A DNA stretch of 64,000 bases from Kitasatospora sp. NA04385 (GTDB lineage Bacteria; Actinomycetota; Actinomycetes; Streptomycetales; Streptomycetaceae), in assembly GCF_013364235.1 (NCBI RefSeq), contig NZ_CP054919.1, forward strand, positions 1,546,684 to 1,610,683, in the 5' to 3' direction. The notes under the pieces are model-generated. The model ran no database searches, was not told where the DNA came from, and saw only the letters and a list, made by a program, of their open reading frames with translations. The position numbers were made by a program, and so were the translations under genes. How positions within the stretch are numbered: position 1 is the stretch's first letter; each line of letters starts with the position of its first letter. This document shows positions 41,730 to 50,914 of the stretch, one piece after another.

Positions 41730-42917
41730 TCAGTCGGTGTTCCAGCGCAGCCCGCGGCTGCGGGCGACGGCGGCGTAGGTCTCCAGCGAGACCCGGGCGA
41801 CCGCGCGCTGGTCGAACTGGTCGAGGGCGCGGCGGCGGGCCGCCGCGCCCAGGCGTATCCGCAGCTCGGGCTCGGTGAGGAGCCGGTCGAGCGCGGTGGT
41901 CAGGGCGGCGGCGTCGGCCGCCGGGGCGAGCAGCAGGTGCTGGTCGTGGGTGCCGATCTCGCGGCAGCCGCGGATGTCGCTGAGCAGCAGGGGCAGGCCG
42001 CTGGCGGCGGCCTCCATGCCGGAGCGGGAGAAGCCCTCCCGGTAGGAGGGGAGGACGAAGACGTCGAGCGCGGCGTACACGGCGGGCATGTCGTCGCGGG
42101 CGCCGAGGAACTCCAGGCCGGCTTCGGCGGCGCGCAGGGCGTCGGGCTTGTCGGGGTCGTCGGGGCCGATCCACACGAAGCGGGCCTTGCCGGCCAGGGC
42201 GCGGGCGGCTTCGGCGTACTCGCGGATGCCCTTCTCGGCGACCCGGCGGCCGACCCCGCCGACCAGCAGTTCGTCCTCGGCGAGGCCGAGTTCGGTGCGC
42301 AGCCGGGCGCGCAGGGCGTCCCGCTGCGGGCCGGGGGCGGGGAAGCGGTCGAGGTCGACGCCGTTGCCGACCACGCGGGAACGTTTCGCCGGGACGCCCC
42401 AGCGGGCGAGCGTGGCGCGGTCCTCGGCGTTCTGGTAGAGCTCGGCGTGCGAGAAGCGGGCGGCCAGTGCCTCGGCGCCGAGCACGGCGAGCCGTTTGGC
42501 GAGCGGGTCGTGGGCCTGTGCCCACAGGCCGTGGCAGGTGTTGACGACCACGGGGACGCGGGCGAGCCGGCCCAGGACGCGGCCCAGGACGCCGGTCTTC
42601 GGGTTGTGGGTGTGCAGCACGTCGGGGCGGATCTCGCGCAGCGCGGCGAGCAGTTCGCGGGCGGCGGCGAGGTCGGCGCGCGGCTGCCAGGCGCGGGTGA
42701 GCGAGGGCAGCGGCCGGTGCCGGACGCCGAGTTGCTCGATCCGTTCCAGGTGGGGGCCGGGTGCGCTGAGGCCGTAGGTGCGCAGGCCGTGCTCGACGTC
42801 GACGGTGAGTTCGGTGGCGAGCAGCAGGTGCAGCGACATGTCGACGGTGGTGAGGTGGGCGACCTTCAGCGGGCGGCCGCCCTCGCCGCGCAGGCGGAGG
42901 GGGAGCTGCTCAGGCAC
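41730..42917 (-). CDS. GT4-family glycosyltransferase
   Basis: A 395-residue GT-B protein. The N-terminal lobe has KVAHLTTVDMSLHLLLATEL and VLHTHNPKTGVLGRVLGRLA. The C-terminal nucleotide-sugar lobe has VGGVGRRVAEKGIREYAEAA and FVLPSYREGFSRSGMEAAAS, with the conserved E-x7-E. It resembles the PglA-type enzyme that adds the second sugar to the lipid-linked first one. The start overlaps the end of the deacetylase gene by 8 bp, so the three genes form an operon. Confidence 0.9.
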   Translation of the reverse strand: MPEQLPLRLRGEGGRPLKVAHLTTVDMSLHLLLATELTVDVEHGLRTYGLSAPGPHLERIEQLGVRHRPLPSLTRAWQPRADLAAARELLAALREIRPDVLHTHNPKTGVLGRVLGRLARVPVVVNTCHGLWAQAHDPLAKRLAVLGAEALAARFSHAELYQNAEDRATLARWGVPAKRSRVVGNGVDLDRFPAPGPQRDALRARLRTELGLAEDELLVGGVGRRVAEKGIREYAEAARALAGKARFVWIGPDDPDKPDALRAAEAGLEFLGARDDMPAVYAALDVFVLPSYREGFSRSGMEAAASGLPLLLSDIRGCREIGTHDQHLLLAPAADAAALTTALDRLLTEPELRIRLGAAARRRALDQFDQRAVARVSLETYAAVARSRGLRWNTD

Positions 42918-43737
42918 CGGCGCCCACCGCCTTGGCGGTGGCGACGATCCGGGCGTAGGCGCGTTCCGGGACGAGCCGGCCGTACAGCTTGGCCCGGAAG
43001 AAGTCGATCGGGTCGGTCCGGCGGACCGGGACGCGGTGGAGGCGGACCGGGTCGTAGCCGGGCAGGTTCCGGCCGACCTGGCCGGTGGCGGAGGTGCGGA
43101 ACCTGGCGCGCAGCGCGGCGTCCATGTGCGGGACGGGACGGCCCCAGGTGTAGGCGAAGTGCGCGGGGCGGGTGCCGAGGTGCTCCTCGACGTCGTCGCC
43201 GCAGGCGTCGAGTTCGGTGGTGGTGAGCAGTTCGGGGCGGGCGTGGCTGCGGGTGTGGTTGGCGACGGTGCACAGCCCGGAGGCGGTCATCTCGCGCAGT
43301 TGCTCCCAGCTGAGGCCGGTGGCGGGGGCGCCCTTGGCGGTGGAGCCCTCCCAGCGCATCGGGCGGCCGACCAGGCCGCTGGCCAGGTAGACGGTGAACG
43401 GCAGGGCGCGCTCCTTGAGCAGCGGCCAGGCCGTCTCGTAGGTGTCGGCGAAGCCGTCGTCGAAGGTGAGGACGGTGCTGGGGGTGCGCAGGCCGGCTTC
43501 CAGGCGGTCGGTGGCGGTGTCCAGCGGGACCACCCGGCCGGGCGGCAGTTCGGCGAGCAGGTCCACCTGGGCGGTGAAGTCGGCGGTGGCGAGGTCGAGC
43601 TCGTCGGCGGTTCCGCCGCCGACCCGGTGGTAGATGAGCACGGTGGCGCCTTCGCCGGGCGTCCGTCCGGCCGCGCGGGCCAGCTGCTGTTTGACCTTCG
43701 ACCGGATGCCCCCGGCCTGGGCGGCGCTGCTCGCCAT
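42910..43737 (-). CDS. Polysaccharide deacetylase (NodB fold)
   Basis: A 275-residue protein. The NodB motifs are LTFDDGFADTY (metal and catalytic Asp) and VANHTRSHARP (the H-x3-H metal pair). A later motif with FAYTWGRPVPHM is present. There is no obvious signal peptide, only a basic N-terminus with KVKQQLARA. It could remove N-acetyl groups from the glycan or act on a lipid-linked intermediate. It leads the operon with the GT4 and sugar-transferase genes. Confidence 0.9.
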   Translation of the reverse strand: MASSAAQAGGIRSKVKQQLARAAGRTPGEGATVLIYHRVGGGTADELDLATADFTAQVDLLAELPPGRVVPLDTATDRLEAGLRTPSTVLTFDDGFADTYETAWPLLKERALPFTVYLASGLVGRPMRWEGSTAKGAPATGLSWEQLREMTASGLCTVANHTRSHARPELLTTTELDACGDDVEEHLGTRPAHFAYTWGRPVPHMDAALRARFRTSATGQVGRNLPGYDPVRLHRVPVRRTDPIDFFRAKLYGRLVPERAYARIVATAKAVGAGA

Positions 43738-43979
43738 CGATCCCCCTCGCGGTGCCCCCGCACCGGACCTGTGACTCCCCCGGCCCGCGGCTGCCGCGGG
43801 CGATGCGCATCACAGTAGGGGGAAGTGTGGGGCTGGTGCCCCCGAAACGTGAAAGAAGTGCGTAGGTAGGCCGAAAATAAGCCGGTCCGACCGGTCCTGT
43901 CCCATTGGAGGGCGTTTCCGGTCGGCGGCTCGGGGCCGCCCCTCGCGGGAGCCGACGGCTCGAAGGGGACGGCGGCGGC
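43738..43979. promoter_or_regulatory. Leader region of the glycan operon with hairpin
   Basis: It contains the 5' region of the deacetylase operon on the minus strand. GCCCGCGG (43783-43790) and its complement (43794-43801) make a short strong hairpin. A TACTGT at about 43812-43817 (minus strand) could be a -10 element, but I find no convincing -35. The left part near the small membrane gene is unremarkable. Confidence 0.4.
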
Positions 43980-44240
43980 TCAGGGGGTGGCACCGCCGCC
44001 GGGGCGGAGCAGGGCGACGCCGATCCGGACCAGCAGCAGCACCCCGGCGGCCAGGCAGCCGGCCACCGCCATCACCCAGGCCGGGCCGTCGCTCTGCGGG
44101 ACCAGGAGCGCCACCGCGATGCCCATGCCCACGCACGCCACGGCGAGCAGGGCCAGCAGCGGCTGGTGGCGGCGCAGCGCACAGCCGCCGAACAGCGCAG
44201 ACCAGCGGGTAGCGGCGCGGTCACTTCGGGTGTCTGCCAT
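43980..44240 (-). CDS. Small membrane protein with two TM segments
   Basis: An 86-residue protein: polar N-terminus, then two hydrophobic helices (PLLALLAVACVGMGIAVALL and WVMAVAGCLAAGVLLLVRIG), ending GGGATP. GGAAGG lies just before the ATG, slightly too close, so the start is uncertain. No recognised family. It is upstream of the glycan operon on the same strand, with a 242-bp gap. Confidence 0.6.
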   Translation of the reverse strand: MADTRSDRAATRWSALFGGCALRRHQPLLALLAVACVGMGIAVALLVPQSDGPAWVMAVAGCLAAGVLLLVRIGVALLRPGGGATP

Positions 44241-44593
44241 GCCTTCCACGGTAACCCGGTGCGGGCGGGCGGGCCACGGTCCTCCGGCCCTCGCACCGGG
44301 CCCGCCCGGTGCCCCCGGCCCGCCCGGGCCGCCCCGTCCGCACGCGCTCGCGGGCCCTTCCGGGCCGTTTCCGGACCTCCCGCGAAATCTCGCCGTCCGG
44401 CGTACAACCATCCCGGGACGTCGTGGGTCTCCACTACATTGAGCGATCCAGGAGCCGTCCGACGTGCGGGCCAGGGAGTGTCCGCCGCGGGCTAGATCAC
44501 TCGGGTGCGGAGCCGCCGCGCCCGGGGTCGGAGGCCGGGCTCCGCCTGCCGACGGTACCGCCACGCCGCTTGCCGGCGACCGAGGGGGGAACC
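44241..44593. other. Divergent intergenic region
   Basis: The region lies between the small membrane gene and the second deacetylase. It has a perfect 9-bp hairpin, GCACCGGGC (44293-44301) with complement 44304-44312, near the former gene. A TACATT at about 44437-44442 may be a -10 for the deacetylase. No gene is visible. Confidence 0.45.
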
Positions 44594-45598
44594 GTGTCGT
44601 ACGCCACCACCGCCGCTGCCGTCTGCGCTCCGCCCCAGCCCGCCGTGCCGTCCTCCGCCGCCGCCCCGGTCCGGTCCGGGGAGCGCGGGCGGGACCGGAG
44701 CAGCTGGCTGCGCTTCAGCCCCGCCCAGCCGCTGTTCCGGGCCCGCGCCGCCCAGCGCCTGGCCGTGCTGGCGTACCACGGGATCACCGATCCGGCCTCG
44801 TTCGGCGCCCAGCTGGACCGGCTGCGGCGGCTGGCCACCCCGGTGTCGGTGCAGGACGTCGAGCGCTCGCTCGCCGAGGGGCGGCCGCTGCCGCCGCGCT
44901 CGGTGCTGGTGACCTTCGACGACCCGGACCGCACGGTGCTGCGGCACGCCCTGCCGGAGCTGGTGGCCCGGCGGATCCCGGCGGCCGCGTTCGTGATCGC
45001 GGAGCTGGTCGGCACCGAGAAGCCGTTCTGGTGGCACGAGGCGGCGTTCCTGGCCCGGCACGGCGGCCGGGCCCGGATGCTGCCCGGCGGCGCCCGGCCG
45101 GACCGGGTGCTGGCGCTGCTCAAGGCGATGCCGGACCCGGACCGCCGGCGCAGCCTCGCCGAGCTGCGGGTCTCCGCGCACCGCCGTCCGCCGGCCCAGG
45201 AGCAGCTGCGCCCGGAGGACCTGCACGTGCTGCGGGAGGCCGACGTCGCGGTGGGCAACCACACCCTGGGGCACCCCTCCCTGCGGCGCTGCGACGAGGC
45301 GACGGTGCACGCGGAGATCGCCGGTGCGCACCGGGCGCTGACCGGCTGGCTGGGCGAGGCCCCGACGGCGTTCGCCTACCCGGACGGCGGTTTCGACGAG
45401 CGGGCGGACGCGGTGCTGCGCCGGCTCGGCTACCGGCTGGGCTTCCTGTCCGACCACCGGCTGGGGCCCCGGCTGCCCGCGCACCCGCTGCGGATCAGCC
45501 GCCTGCAGGTCGACTCGACCACCTCGACGCGCCGCTTCGACACCATCCTGTCCGGCCTGGAGCCGGCGGTGCAGCGGCTGCTGGGCGCGCAGTCCTGA
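44594..45598 (+). CDS. Polysaccharide deacetylase-like protein
   Basis: The protein has 334 residues from the GTG at 44594 (GGGGGGA upstream). The NodB fold is clear, with RLAVLAYHGITDPASFGAQL before it and VGNHTLGHPSLRRC carrying the H-x3-H pair, but the first motif is TFDDP instead of TFDDG. AFAYPDGGFDERADAVLRRL is the usual third motif. It resembles the exopolysaccharide-linked deacetylases. A strong terminator follows, shared with the NarK-type gene on the other strand. Confidence 0.85.
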   Translation: MSYATTAAAVCAPPQPAVPSSAAAPVRSGERGRDRSSWLRFSPAQPLFRARAAQRLAVLAYHGITDPASFGAQLDRLRRLATPVSVQDVERSLAEGRPLPPRSVLVTFDDPDRTVLRHALPELVARRIPAAAFVIAELVGTEKPFWWHEAAFLARHGGRARMLPGGARPDRVLALLKAMPDPDRRRSLAELRVSAHRRPPAQEQLRPEDLHVLREADVAVGNHTLGHPSLRRCDEATVHAEIAGAHRALTGWLGEAPTAFAYPDGGFDERADAVLRRLGYRLGFLSDHRLGPRLPAHPLRISRLQVDSTTSTRRFDTILSGLEPAVQRLLGAQS

Positions 45599-45604
45599 CG
45601 TGCC

Positions 45605-45644
45605 CGAGGCCCGCACCCCTGCTGCTCCGGGGGTGCGGGCCTCG
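45605..45644. terminator. Bidirectional terminator hairpin
   Basis: A perfect 15-bp stem (CGAGGCCCGCACCCC, 45605-45619, complement 45630-45644) with a 10-nt loop lies 6 bp after the deacetylase stop and 17 bp beyond the stop of the NarK-type gene on the opposite strand. Confidence 0.85.
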
Positions 45645-45661
45645 TCCGTGCGGGGGGGCGG

Positions 45662-46885
45662 TCAGGTGGTGGCGGTGGGGCGGATGCCGCGCATCCGGCC
45701 GATGGCGTAGACGGCGCCCGCCAGGGCGAGGTCGGAGAGCAGCATGAAGCCGATCGAGTAGCTGCCCTTGGCGCTGTAGATGGCGCCCATCACCAGCGGC
45801 GGGACGAACCCGCCGAGGCCGCCGATCGCGCCGACGATGCCGGTCACCGAGCCGACCTGGGCGACCGGGGTGACTTGGGCGACCAGGGCGAACACGGCGC
45901 CGCTGGTGGTGCCGAGGCCGGCCGCCATCACCATGAAGGCGATGGTGCCGACCGGGCTGAGGTCCGGGTCGAAGGCCTGCACGATGGCGAACAGCGCGGT
46001 GACCGCCAGGGCCCAGCAGGTCACCACGGCGGGGTGGACGCGGTCCGAGAGCCAGCCGCCGAACGGCCGGAAGATCACCGTGACCAGGGCGAACCCGGCG
46101 GCCTTGGTCCCGGCGTCGGTCGCGGACAGCTCGTACCAGGTCTTCAGGTACGTGGGCAGGTAGACGCCGAACGCGACGATGCCGCCGAAGCCGATCGCGT
46201 AGAGCGCGGACAGCTCCCAGGTCACCCGCAGCCGCCCGGCCTCGCCGAGCCGGGAGGCCAGCGAGGCGGTCGGGACCACCCGGTCGGGGCGGTCGCGCAG
46301 CAGCAGGAAGGAGACCACGGTGTAGGCGGCCAGCGCGACGGCCATCACCAGGAACGGCAGATCGTGGCCGTGCTTCCACAGCCGGGGGGTGAAGTAGCCG
46401 GACAGCGCGACGCCGCCCATGCCCATGCCGAACACGCCGACGCCCAGGCCGCGCTTGCTCGCCGGGAACCAGGAGTTCACCAGCGGCACGCCGATCGCGA
46501 AGGTGGTGCCGCCGAGCCCGAGGAAGAACCCGACCGCCAGCAGCGCCCCGTACGAGTCGCGGGCCGGGATCAGCAGCAGCACCGGGACGATGGTCAGCGC
46601 CGACATCAGCGGGAACATCAGCCGGGCCCCGAAGCGGTCGGTCAGCGCGCCGACCGGGACGCGGCCCAGCGAGCCGACGATCACCGGGACGGCGACCAGG
46701 AAGGACTGGGCGAACGACGTCATGTGCAGGGTCTTGTTGAACTCGCCGGCCAACGGGGCGATCAGGTTCCACGCCCAGAAGGTCAGCGCGAAGCCGATGG
46801 TGGCGACCACCAGGTTGGTGTAGGCCGTGCCCGACACCCGGTCGTCGCCCGGCGCCCGCTCGTTCGATGCTGTCAGCTGTCCCAT
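45662..46885 (-). CDS. NarK-type MFS transporter (nitrate/nitrite)
   Basis: A 407-residue protein with twelve helices. Signatures are GRVPVGALTDRFGARLMFPL (motif A), FLGLGGTTFAIGVPLVNSWF and ASKRGLGVGVFGMGMGGVAL (the nitrate-signature-like glycine-rich segments), and later LGTTSGAVFALVAQVTPVAQ. These are close to the NarK2/NasA family of nitrate/nitrite porters. No nitrate or nitrite reductase genes lie nearby, so function as an assimilatory nitrate importer is inferred from the family only. The ATG 46885 has GAGGCTTGGG upstream. Confidence 0.85.
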   Translation of the reverse strand: MGQLTASNERAPGDDRVSGTAYTNLVVATIGFALTFWAWNLIAPLAGEFNKTLHMTSFAQSFLVAVPVIVGSLGRVPVGALTDRFGARLMFPLMSALTIVPVLLLIPARDSYGALLAVGFFLGLGGTTFAIGVPLVNSWFPASKRGLGVGVFGMGMGGVALSGYFTPRLWKHGHDLPFLVMAVALAAYTVVSFLLLRDRPDRVVPTASLASRLGEAGRLRVTWELSALYAIGFGGIVAFGVYLPTYLKTWYELSATDAGTKAAGFALVTVIFRPFGGWLSDRVHPAVVTCWALAVTALFAIVQAFDPDLSPVGTIAFMVMAAGLGTTSGAVFALVAQVTPVAQVGSVTGIVGAIGGLGGFVPPLVMGAIYSAKGSYSIGFMLLSDLALAGAVYAIGRMRGIRPTATT

Positions 46886-46980
46886 GAGACCCAAGCCTCT
46901 GCGGGCAGGCCGCTCCCGGCCCGGGACACGCGCGGGGCGCGGTCATACCGTCATTCAAACGGAGCAGGAGGGCGCCGCCG

Positions 46981-47238
46981 GGGGCCCGGTAAGAACGGCG
47001 GGAGGCGAAACCAGGGGCCTGGTAAGAACGGCGGGAGGCACCATCAGGGGCCCGGGGAACGGCGGGTCCGTGCTGCTGACGGCCGGAGCCCATCGGTGTG
47101 TCCGTGCTGCTGCGTGTCCTTGACGGAACCAGAAGCAGATGCGCGCTCCGGCAGTGCACCGGCAGCAGACCGGGCCTCGCCGTTCCCCGAGCCCCTGGTT
47201 TCGCCTCCCGCCGTCCTTACCGAGCCCCTGGGGGGGTG
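46981..47238. repeat. Large nested palindromic element, copy C
   Basis: The core (47046-47196, 151 bp) is bounded by AGGGGCCCGGGGAACGGCG and the complementary CGCCGTTCCCCGAGCCCCT, one mismatch in 19. Outside it, a flank reading AAGAACGGCGGGAGGC occurs twice at left (46991-47006 and 47024-47039) and once inverted at right (about 47203-47218), with GGGGCC-type pairing beyond, so the arms extend further. About 88% of the core matches copy D at 58743-58892. A MITE or structured RNA is possible. Confidence 0.75.
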
Positions 47239-47282
47239 CTGTCCCGTCGGCTGTCGGGGGCTTCGAGGTAGAGTCGGTGCTC

Positions 47283-48044
47283 GTGAAGATCGCCCTCGTG
47301 GACTCCGGAATCGGACTGCTCGCCGCCGCCGCCGCGATCCGTCGGGCCCGGCCCGACGCGGACCTGGTCGTCTCCTGTGACCCGGACGGCATGCCGTGGG
47401 GGCCCCGCACGCCCGAGGACATCACCGCGCACGCGCTGGCGTGCGCCCGGGCCGCGGCGGTGCACGGGCCGGAGGCCCTGGTCGTGGCCTGCAACACCGC
47501 GACGGTGCACGCGCTGGCGCACCTGCGGGCGGAGTTCGAGCCCGGCCTGCCGGTGATCGGAACGGTGCCGGCGATCAAGCCGGCCGCCGCGTCCGGCGGG
47601 ACGGTGGCGATCTGGGCGACCTCGCGGACCACCGGCAGCGCCTACCAGCGCGGGCTGATCGCCGAGTTCGGCGGGGCCGCGCGGGTGCACGAGGTGGCCT
47701 GTCCGGAGCTGGCCGAGGCCGTGGAGCGGGCCGACGAGGCCGCGATCGCCGCGGCCGTCGCCTCGGCCGCCGCCCGCACCCCCGCCGGGACCACCGACGT
47801 GGTGCTGGGCTGCACCCACTACGAGCTGATCGACGACCGGATCTCCGCCGCGCTGGCGGGCCCGGTCCGGCTGCACGGCTCGGCCGACGCGATCGCCGCG
47901 CAGACCCTGCGCCGCCTCGGCCCCGGCACGCCCCCCGGCGGCGGCACGCTGACCGTGCTGCACTCGGGGCGCCCGTCCGTCCTGCCGGCCGAGGCGCTCG
48001 CCTACCCGCAGGGCGCGCTGCTGGCGGCCGCCGCCCGGGTCTGA
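47283..48044 (+). CDS. Asp/Glu racemase family protein (MurI-like)
   Basis: A 253-residue protein. It opens VKIALVDSGIGLLAAAAAI (the D-S-G-I-G motif), has the first catalytic cysteine in VVACNTATVHALAHLR, and the second in VVLGCTHYELIDDRISAALA. Both cysteines of the two-base racemase are present. Glutamate racemase supplies D-Glu for peptidoglycan, but genomes of this group usually have another murI, so a different substrate is possible. GAGG lies a little far upstream; a start at GTG 47277 cannot be excluded. Confidence 0.85.
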   Translation: MKIALVDSGIGLLAAAAAIRRARPDADLVVSCDPDGMPWGPRTPEDITAHALACARAAAVHGPEALVVACNTATVHALAHLRAEFEPGLPVIGTVPAIKPAAASGGTVAIWATSRTTGSAYQRGLIAEFGGAARVHEVACPELAEAVERADEAAIAAAVASAAARTPAGTTDVVLGCTHYELIDDRISAALAGPVRLHGSADAIAAQTLRRLGPGTPPGGGTLTVLHSGRPSVLPAEALAYPQGALLAAAARV

Positions 48045-48110
48045 CCCCGGGCCGGGCCGCCCGCCGCCGCGCTCGGTCGCGGCGGGCGGCCCGGGGGTGT
48101 CGGTGTCGGC

Positions 48111-49499
48111 TCAGCCGACCGGGTTGCCGACCAGCTGCTGCGGGCCGGTGAACCGGTTCGGGGTGCAGCCGGGGCCCGCGAGGGTGAGGCGGTCACGGGT
48201 GTTGACGATGCTGAGCGGGCCGGTCCAGTCGGCGCCGCAGATCCGCACCGTTCCGGCGCCGACGGCCTGCAGCGGGCCGTTCACGTCGGAGCCCGCCACC
48301 ACCAGGTCGGCCCCGGCCCGGACCACGACCGGGCCGTTCTGCCGGGCGTTGACCAGGCAGGTGGTACCGGTGGCGACGGTGAGCGGGCCGTTGTGGACGC
48401 CGGTCACGGTGGTGGTGCAGGCCGGGACGGCGGGCAGCTTCGCGCGGAAGTCGAGGGCGTAGGCGAGCTTGCCCGGCTTGGCGTCGGTGATCGGGGCGCT
48501 CAGCTTGCCGAACTCGCCGCCGGTCGGCTTCTTCCCGGCGTTCCAGGGGCTGAGCCGGCCGAGCTGGTCGGCGGTGGCGCCCTCGGAGACCACGGTGTCG
48601 CCGGGGGCGGCGGACATCGCCTGCGAGGCGGTGCGCACCGCGCCGAGGTAGGAGGCGAAGTCGGTGCGGTCGTAGGAGCCGGGCAGGCCGACGCCCTGGC
48701 GACGCAGCCAGTCGCCCCACTGGAACTCCAGGAACTCGGCGGCGTCGTCGGGCACCGAGTAGCCGATGTCGCGGGTGAAGTAGACCAGGCTGCGGTACGG
48801 GTCGTCGTGGAAGTCCGCCAGGCCGAGGCGGGTCGGCAGCTGGTCGACGGTGATGGCGTTGGCGTTCTCGTCGACCAGGCGCACCCACTTGTGCTCCTGC
48901 ATGGCCTGCCAGAAGGCCGCCTTCGACAGCGTGCTCCAGTTCGCCTGGACGATCAGCCGGATGTGCAGCTTCGGCCCGCCCTCGGCGGTCTCCAGGAAGG
49001 AGGTGAGGGTGTGGTGGCCGTCCGTCAGGTAGAGCTCGCCGCCGGGGCCGACCACGACGGTCTTCATCTCGGCGCGGCTGGCCGCGGTCTCCTGCCCGAC
49101 CGGGATGGTGCAGGTGAAGCTGGCCGGGTCGGCGAGGGTGGCACCGGCGGGGGCGGCGGCGACCGCGCCCTGGCCGTTGGTGGAGCACCAGTCGTCGAAG
49201 CGCTTGTTGGCGGAGCCGTTCAGCTGGTCCTTGTCCGAGGCGTACCGGCCGAGCTTGTAGTAGACCTCGTCGTAGCCCACCGCGTTCTGGGTGGGGTGCA
49301 GCTGGTCGAGCGTCACGTCCAGCAGGTCGCCGGGCCGGGCGGCGAGCGCGGCCCGGTCGGCGGGGGCGGCGCCGGCGGGGGCGGCGAGCACGGTCAGGGT
49401 GCCGAGGGCGAGGGCGAGCGCGGAGGAGGCGGCGAGCGCGGCCCGGCGGCTCGGGCTGCGGTGGCGCGACGGGGTGGCGGGCGCGGTGCCGGTCATCAT
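48111..49499 (-). CDS. Secreted ParB/Srx-like domain protein
   Basis: A 462-residue protein. A signal peptide (RAALAASSALALALGTLTVL) precedes LLDVTLDQLHPTQNAVGYDE. The segment with MKTVVVGPGGELYLTDGHHT corresponds to the ParB-like/Srx fold (ParBc_2, PF08857) with its D-G-H-H motif. The C-terminal ~110 residues are short beta-repeats, VTGVHNGPLTVATGTTCLV and SDVNGPLQAVGAGTVRI, probably a right-handed helix. It is exported, so a role in DNA segregation is unlikely; a nuclease or surface role is speculative. AGGAGAA precedes the ATG. Confidence 0.8.
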   Translation of the reverse strand: MMTGTAPATPSRHRSPSRRAALAASSALALALGTLTVLAAPAGAAPADRAALAARPGDLLDVTLDQLHPTQNAVGYDEVYYKLGRYASDKDQLNGSANKRFDDWCSTNGQGAVAAAPAGATLADPASFTCTIPVGQETAASRAEMKTVVVGPGGELYLTDGHHTLTSFLETAEGGPKLHIRLIVQANWSTLSKAAFWQAMQEHKWVRLVDENANAITVDQLPTRLGLADFHDDPYRSLVYFTRDIGYSVPDDAAEFLEFQWGDWLRRQGVGLPGSYDRTDFASYLGAVRTASQAMSAAPGDTVVSEGATADQLGRLSPWNAGKKPTGGEFGKLSAPITDAKPGKLAYALDFRAKLPAVPACTTTVTGVHNGPLTVATGTTCLVNARQNGPVVVRAGADLVVAGSDVNGPLQAVGAGTVRICGADWTGPLSIVNTRDRLTLAGPGCTPNRFTGPQQLVGNPVG

Positions 49500-49718
49500 C
49501 TGTTCTCCTGCTGATCGGATCGGCGGATTTCCGCCGCGCCCATCCAGCCATCCCCGGCCGCTGCCCGCGCGTCCGCCGGGCGTCGCCCCGGTGACGGCCG
49601 GGTGAACTGTCGGGGCCCGGGCGCGGGCGGGGCGGGCGGGCGCGGGCGGGGGCGGGCACGGGCGGGGGCGCCGTCGCGCCTCGGGGCCGGCCGGGCCGGG
49701 ATCGGGCAGACTGCCCGG

Positions 49719-50885
49719 GTGACGGTCCTGTGGTGGGTTTCGGTGGTGTCGCTGCTGGCGTGGCTGTGGCTGGCGGTGTGCCACGGCGGGTTCTGGCGCA
49801 CCGACCAGCGGCTGCCCCGGGGCGGCGGCGAGCCCGCGTCCTGGCCCTCGGTGGCGGTGCTGGTGCCGGCCCGGGACGAGGCCGGGGTGCTGCCGGTGTC
49901 GCTGCCGAGCCTGCTCGCCCAGGAGTACCCGGGCCGGGCCCGGGTGGTGCTGGTCGACGACCACAGCACCGACGGCACCGGTGCGCTGGCCCGGGAGCTC
50001 GCGCGGCGCACCGGGGGGCTGGAGCTGGCGGTGACCACTCCCCCGCCGCTGCCGGAGGGCTGGACGGGCAAGCTGTGGGCGCTGCGGCACGGCGTCGAGC
50101 AGGCCGGGGACGACGCCGAGTGGCTGCTGCTGACGGACGCCGACATCGCGCACCGGCCGGGCTCGCTGCGGGCGCTGGTCGCGGCGGGCGAGGGCGGCGG
50201 CCTCGACCTGGTCTCGCAGATGGCCCGGCTGCGGGTGGCGAGCGGCTGGGAGCGGCTGGTCGTCCCGGCGTTCGTGTACTTCTTCGCGCAGCTGTACCCC
50301 TTCCGCCGGTCCAACCGCCCGCGGGCCCGGACGGCCGCGGCGGCCGGCGGCTGCTCGCTGGTGCGGCGCGGCGCGCTGGAGCGGGCGGGCGGGGTGGCGG
50401 CGATCCGCGGCGCCGTCATCGATGACGTGTCACTGGCCCGTGCGGTCAAGCGCACCGGCGGCCGCACCTGGCTCGGCCTCGCCGACCTGGTCGACTCCGT
50501 CCGCCCCTACCCCGGCCTGGGCCCGCTGTGGCGGATGGTCTCGCGCAGCGCCTACGCCCAGCTCCGCTACTCGCCGCCGCTGCTGGCCGGGACGGTGGCG
50601 GGCCTGGCGCTGGTCTACCTGGTGCCGCCGGTGGCCGCCGTCGCCGGGGCCGCCGCCGGGGCGTGGTGGACCGCCGGGGCGGGCCTGGCCGGGTGGGCGG
50701 TGATGGCCGGGACGTACGCGCCGATGCTCCGCTACTACGGGCAGCCCGTCGCCGCCGCCCCGCTGCTGCCGTTCACCGCGCTGCTCTACCTGCTGATGAC
50801 GGTCGACTCCGCCGTCCAGCACTGGCGCGGGCGCGGCGCCGCCTGGAAGGGCCGCACCTACCCGCAGCCGCAGCGCGCCGAATAG
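49719..50885 (+). CDS. GT2-family glycosyltransferase, HpnB-like
   Basis: A 388-residue protein. It has an N-terminal TM helix, then the GT-A fold: VAVLVPARDEAGVLPVSLPS, VVLVDDHSTDGTGALARELA and WLLLTDADIAHRPGSLRALV (the DxD metal motif). DVSLARAVKRTGGRTWLGLA and four C-terminal TM helices follow. It matches HpnB-type glycosyltransferases of hopanoid loci, although no hopanoid genes are in the window. The start is the GTG at 49719. Confidence 0.85.
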   Translation: MTVLWWVSVVSLLAWLWLAVCHGGFWRTDQRLPRGGGEPASWPSVAVLVPARDEAGVLPVSLPSLLAQEYPGRARVVLVDDHSTDGTGALARELARRTGGLELAVTTPPPLPEGWTGKLWALRHGVEQAGDDAEWLLLTDADIAHRPGSLRALVAAGEGGGLDLVSQMARLRVASGWERLVVPAFVYFFAQLYPFRRSNRPRARTAAAAGGCSLVRRGALERAGGVAAIRGAVIDDVSLARAVKRTGGRTWLGLADLVDSVRPYPGLGPLWRMVSRSAYAQLRYSPPLLAGTVAGLALVYLVPPVAAVAGAAAGAWWTAGAGLAGWAVMAGTYAPMLRYYGQPVAAAPLLPFTALLYLLMTVDSAVQHWRGRGAAWKGRTYPQPQRAE

Positions 50886-50914
50886 CCGGCCGGCGCGGCG
50901 GGCAGGATGCCACG

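Noticed and set aside
43805..43900. Clear promoter of the deacetylase operon
   Set aside because: A TACTGT was found but the -35 is unconvincing, so only the leader region is reported.
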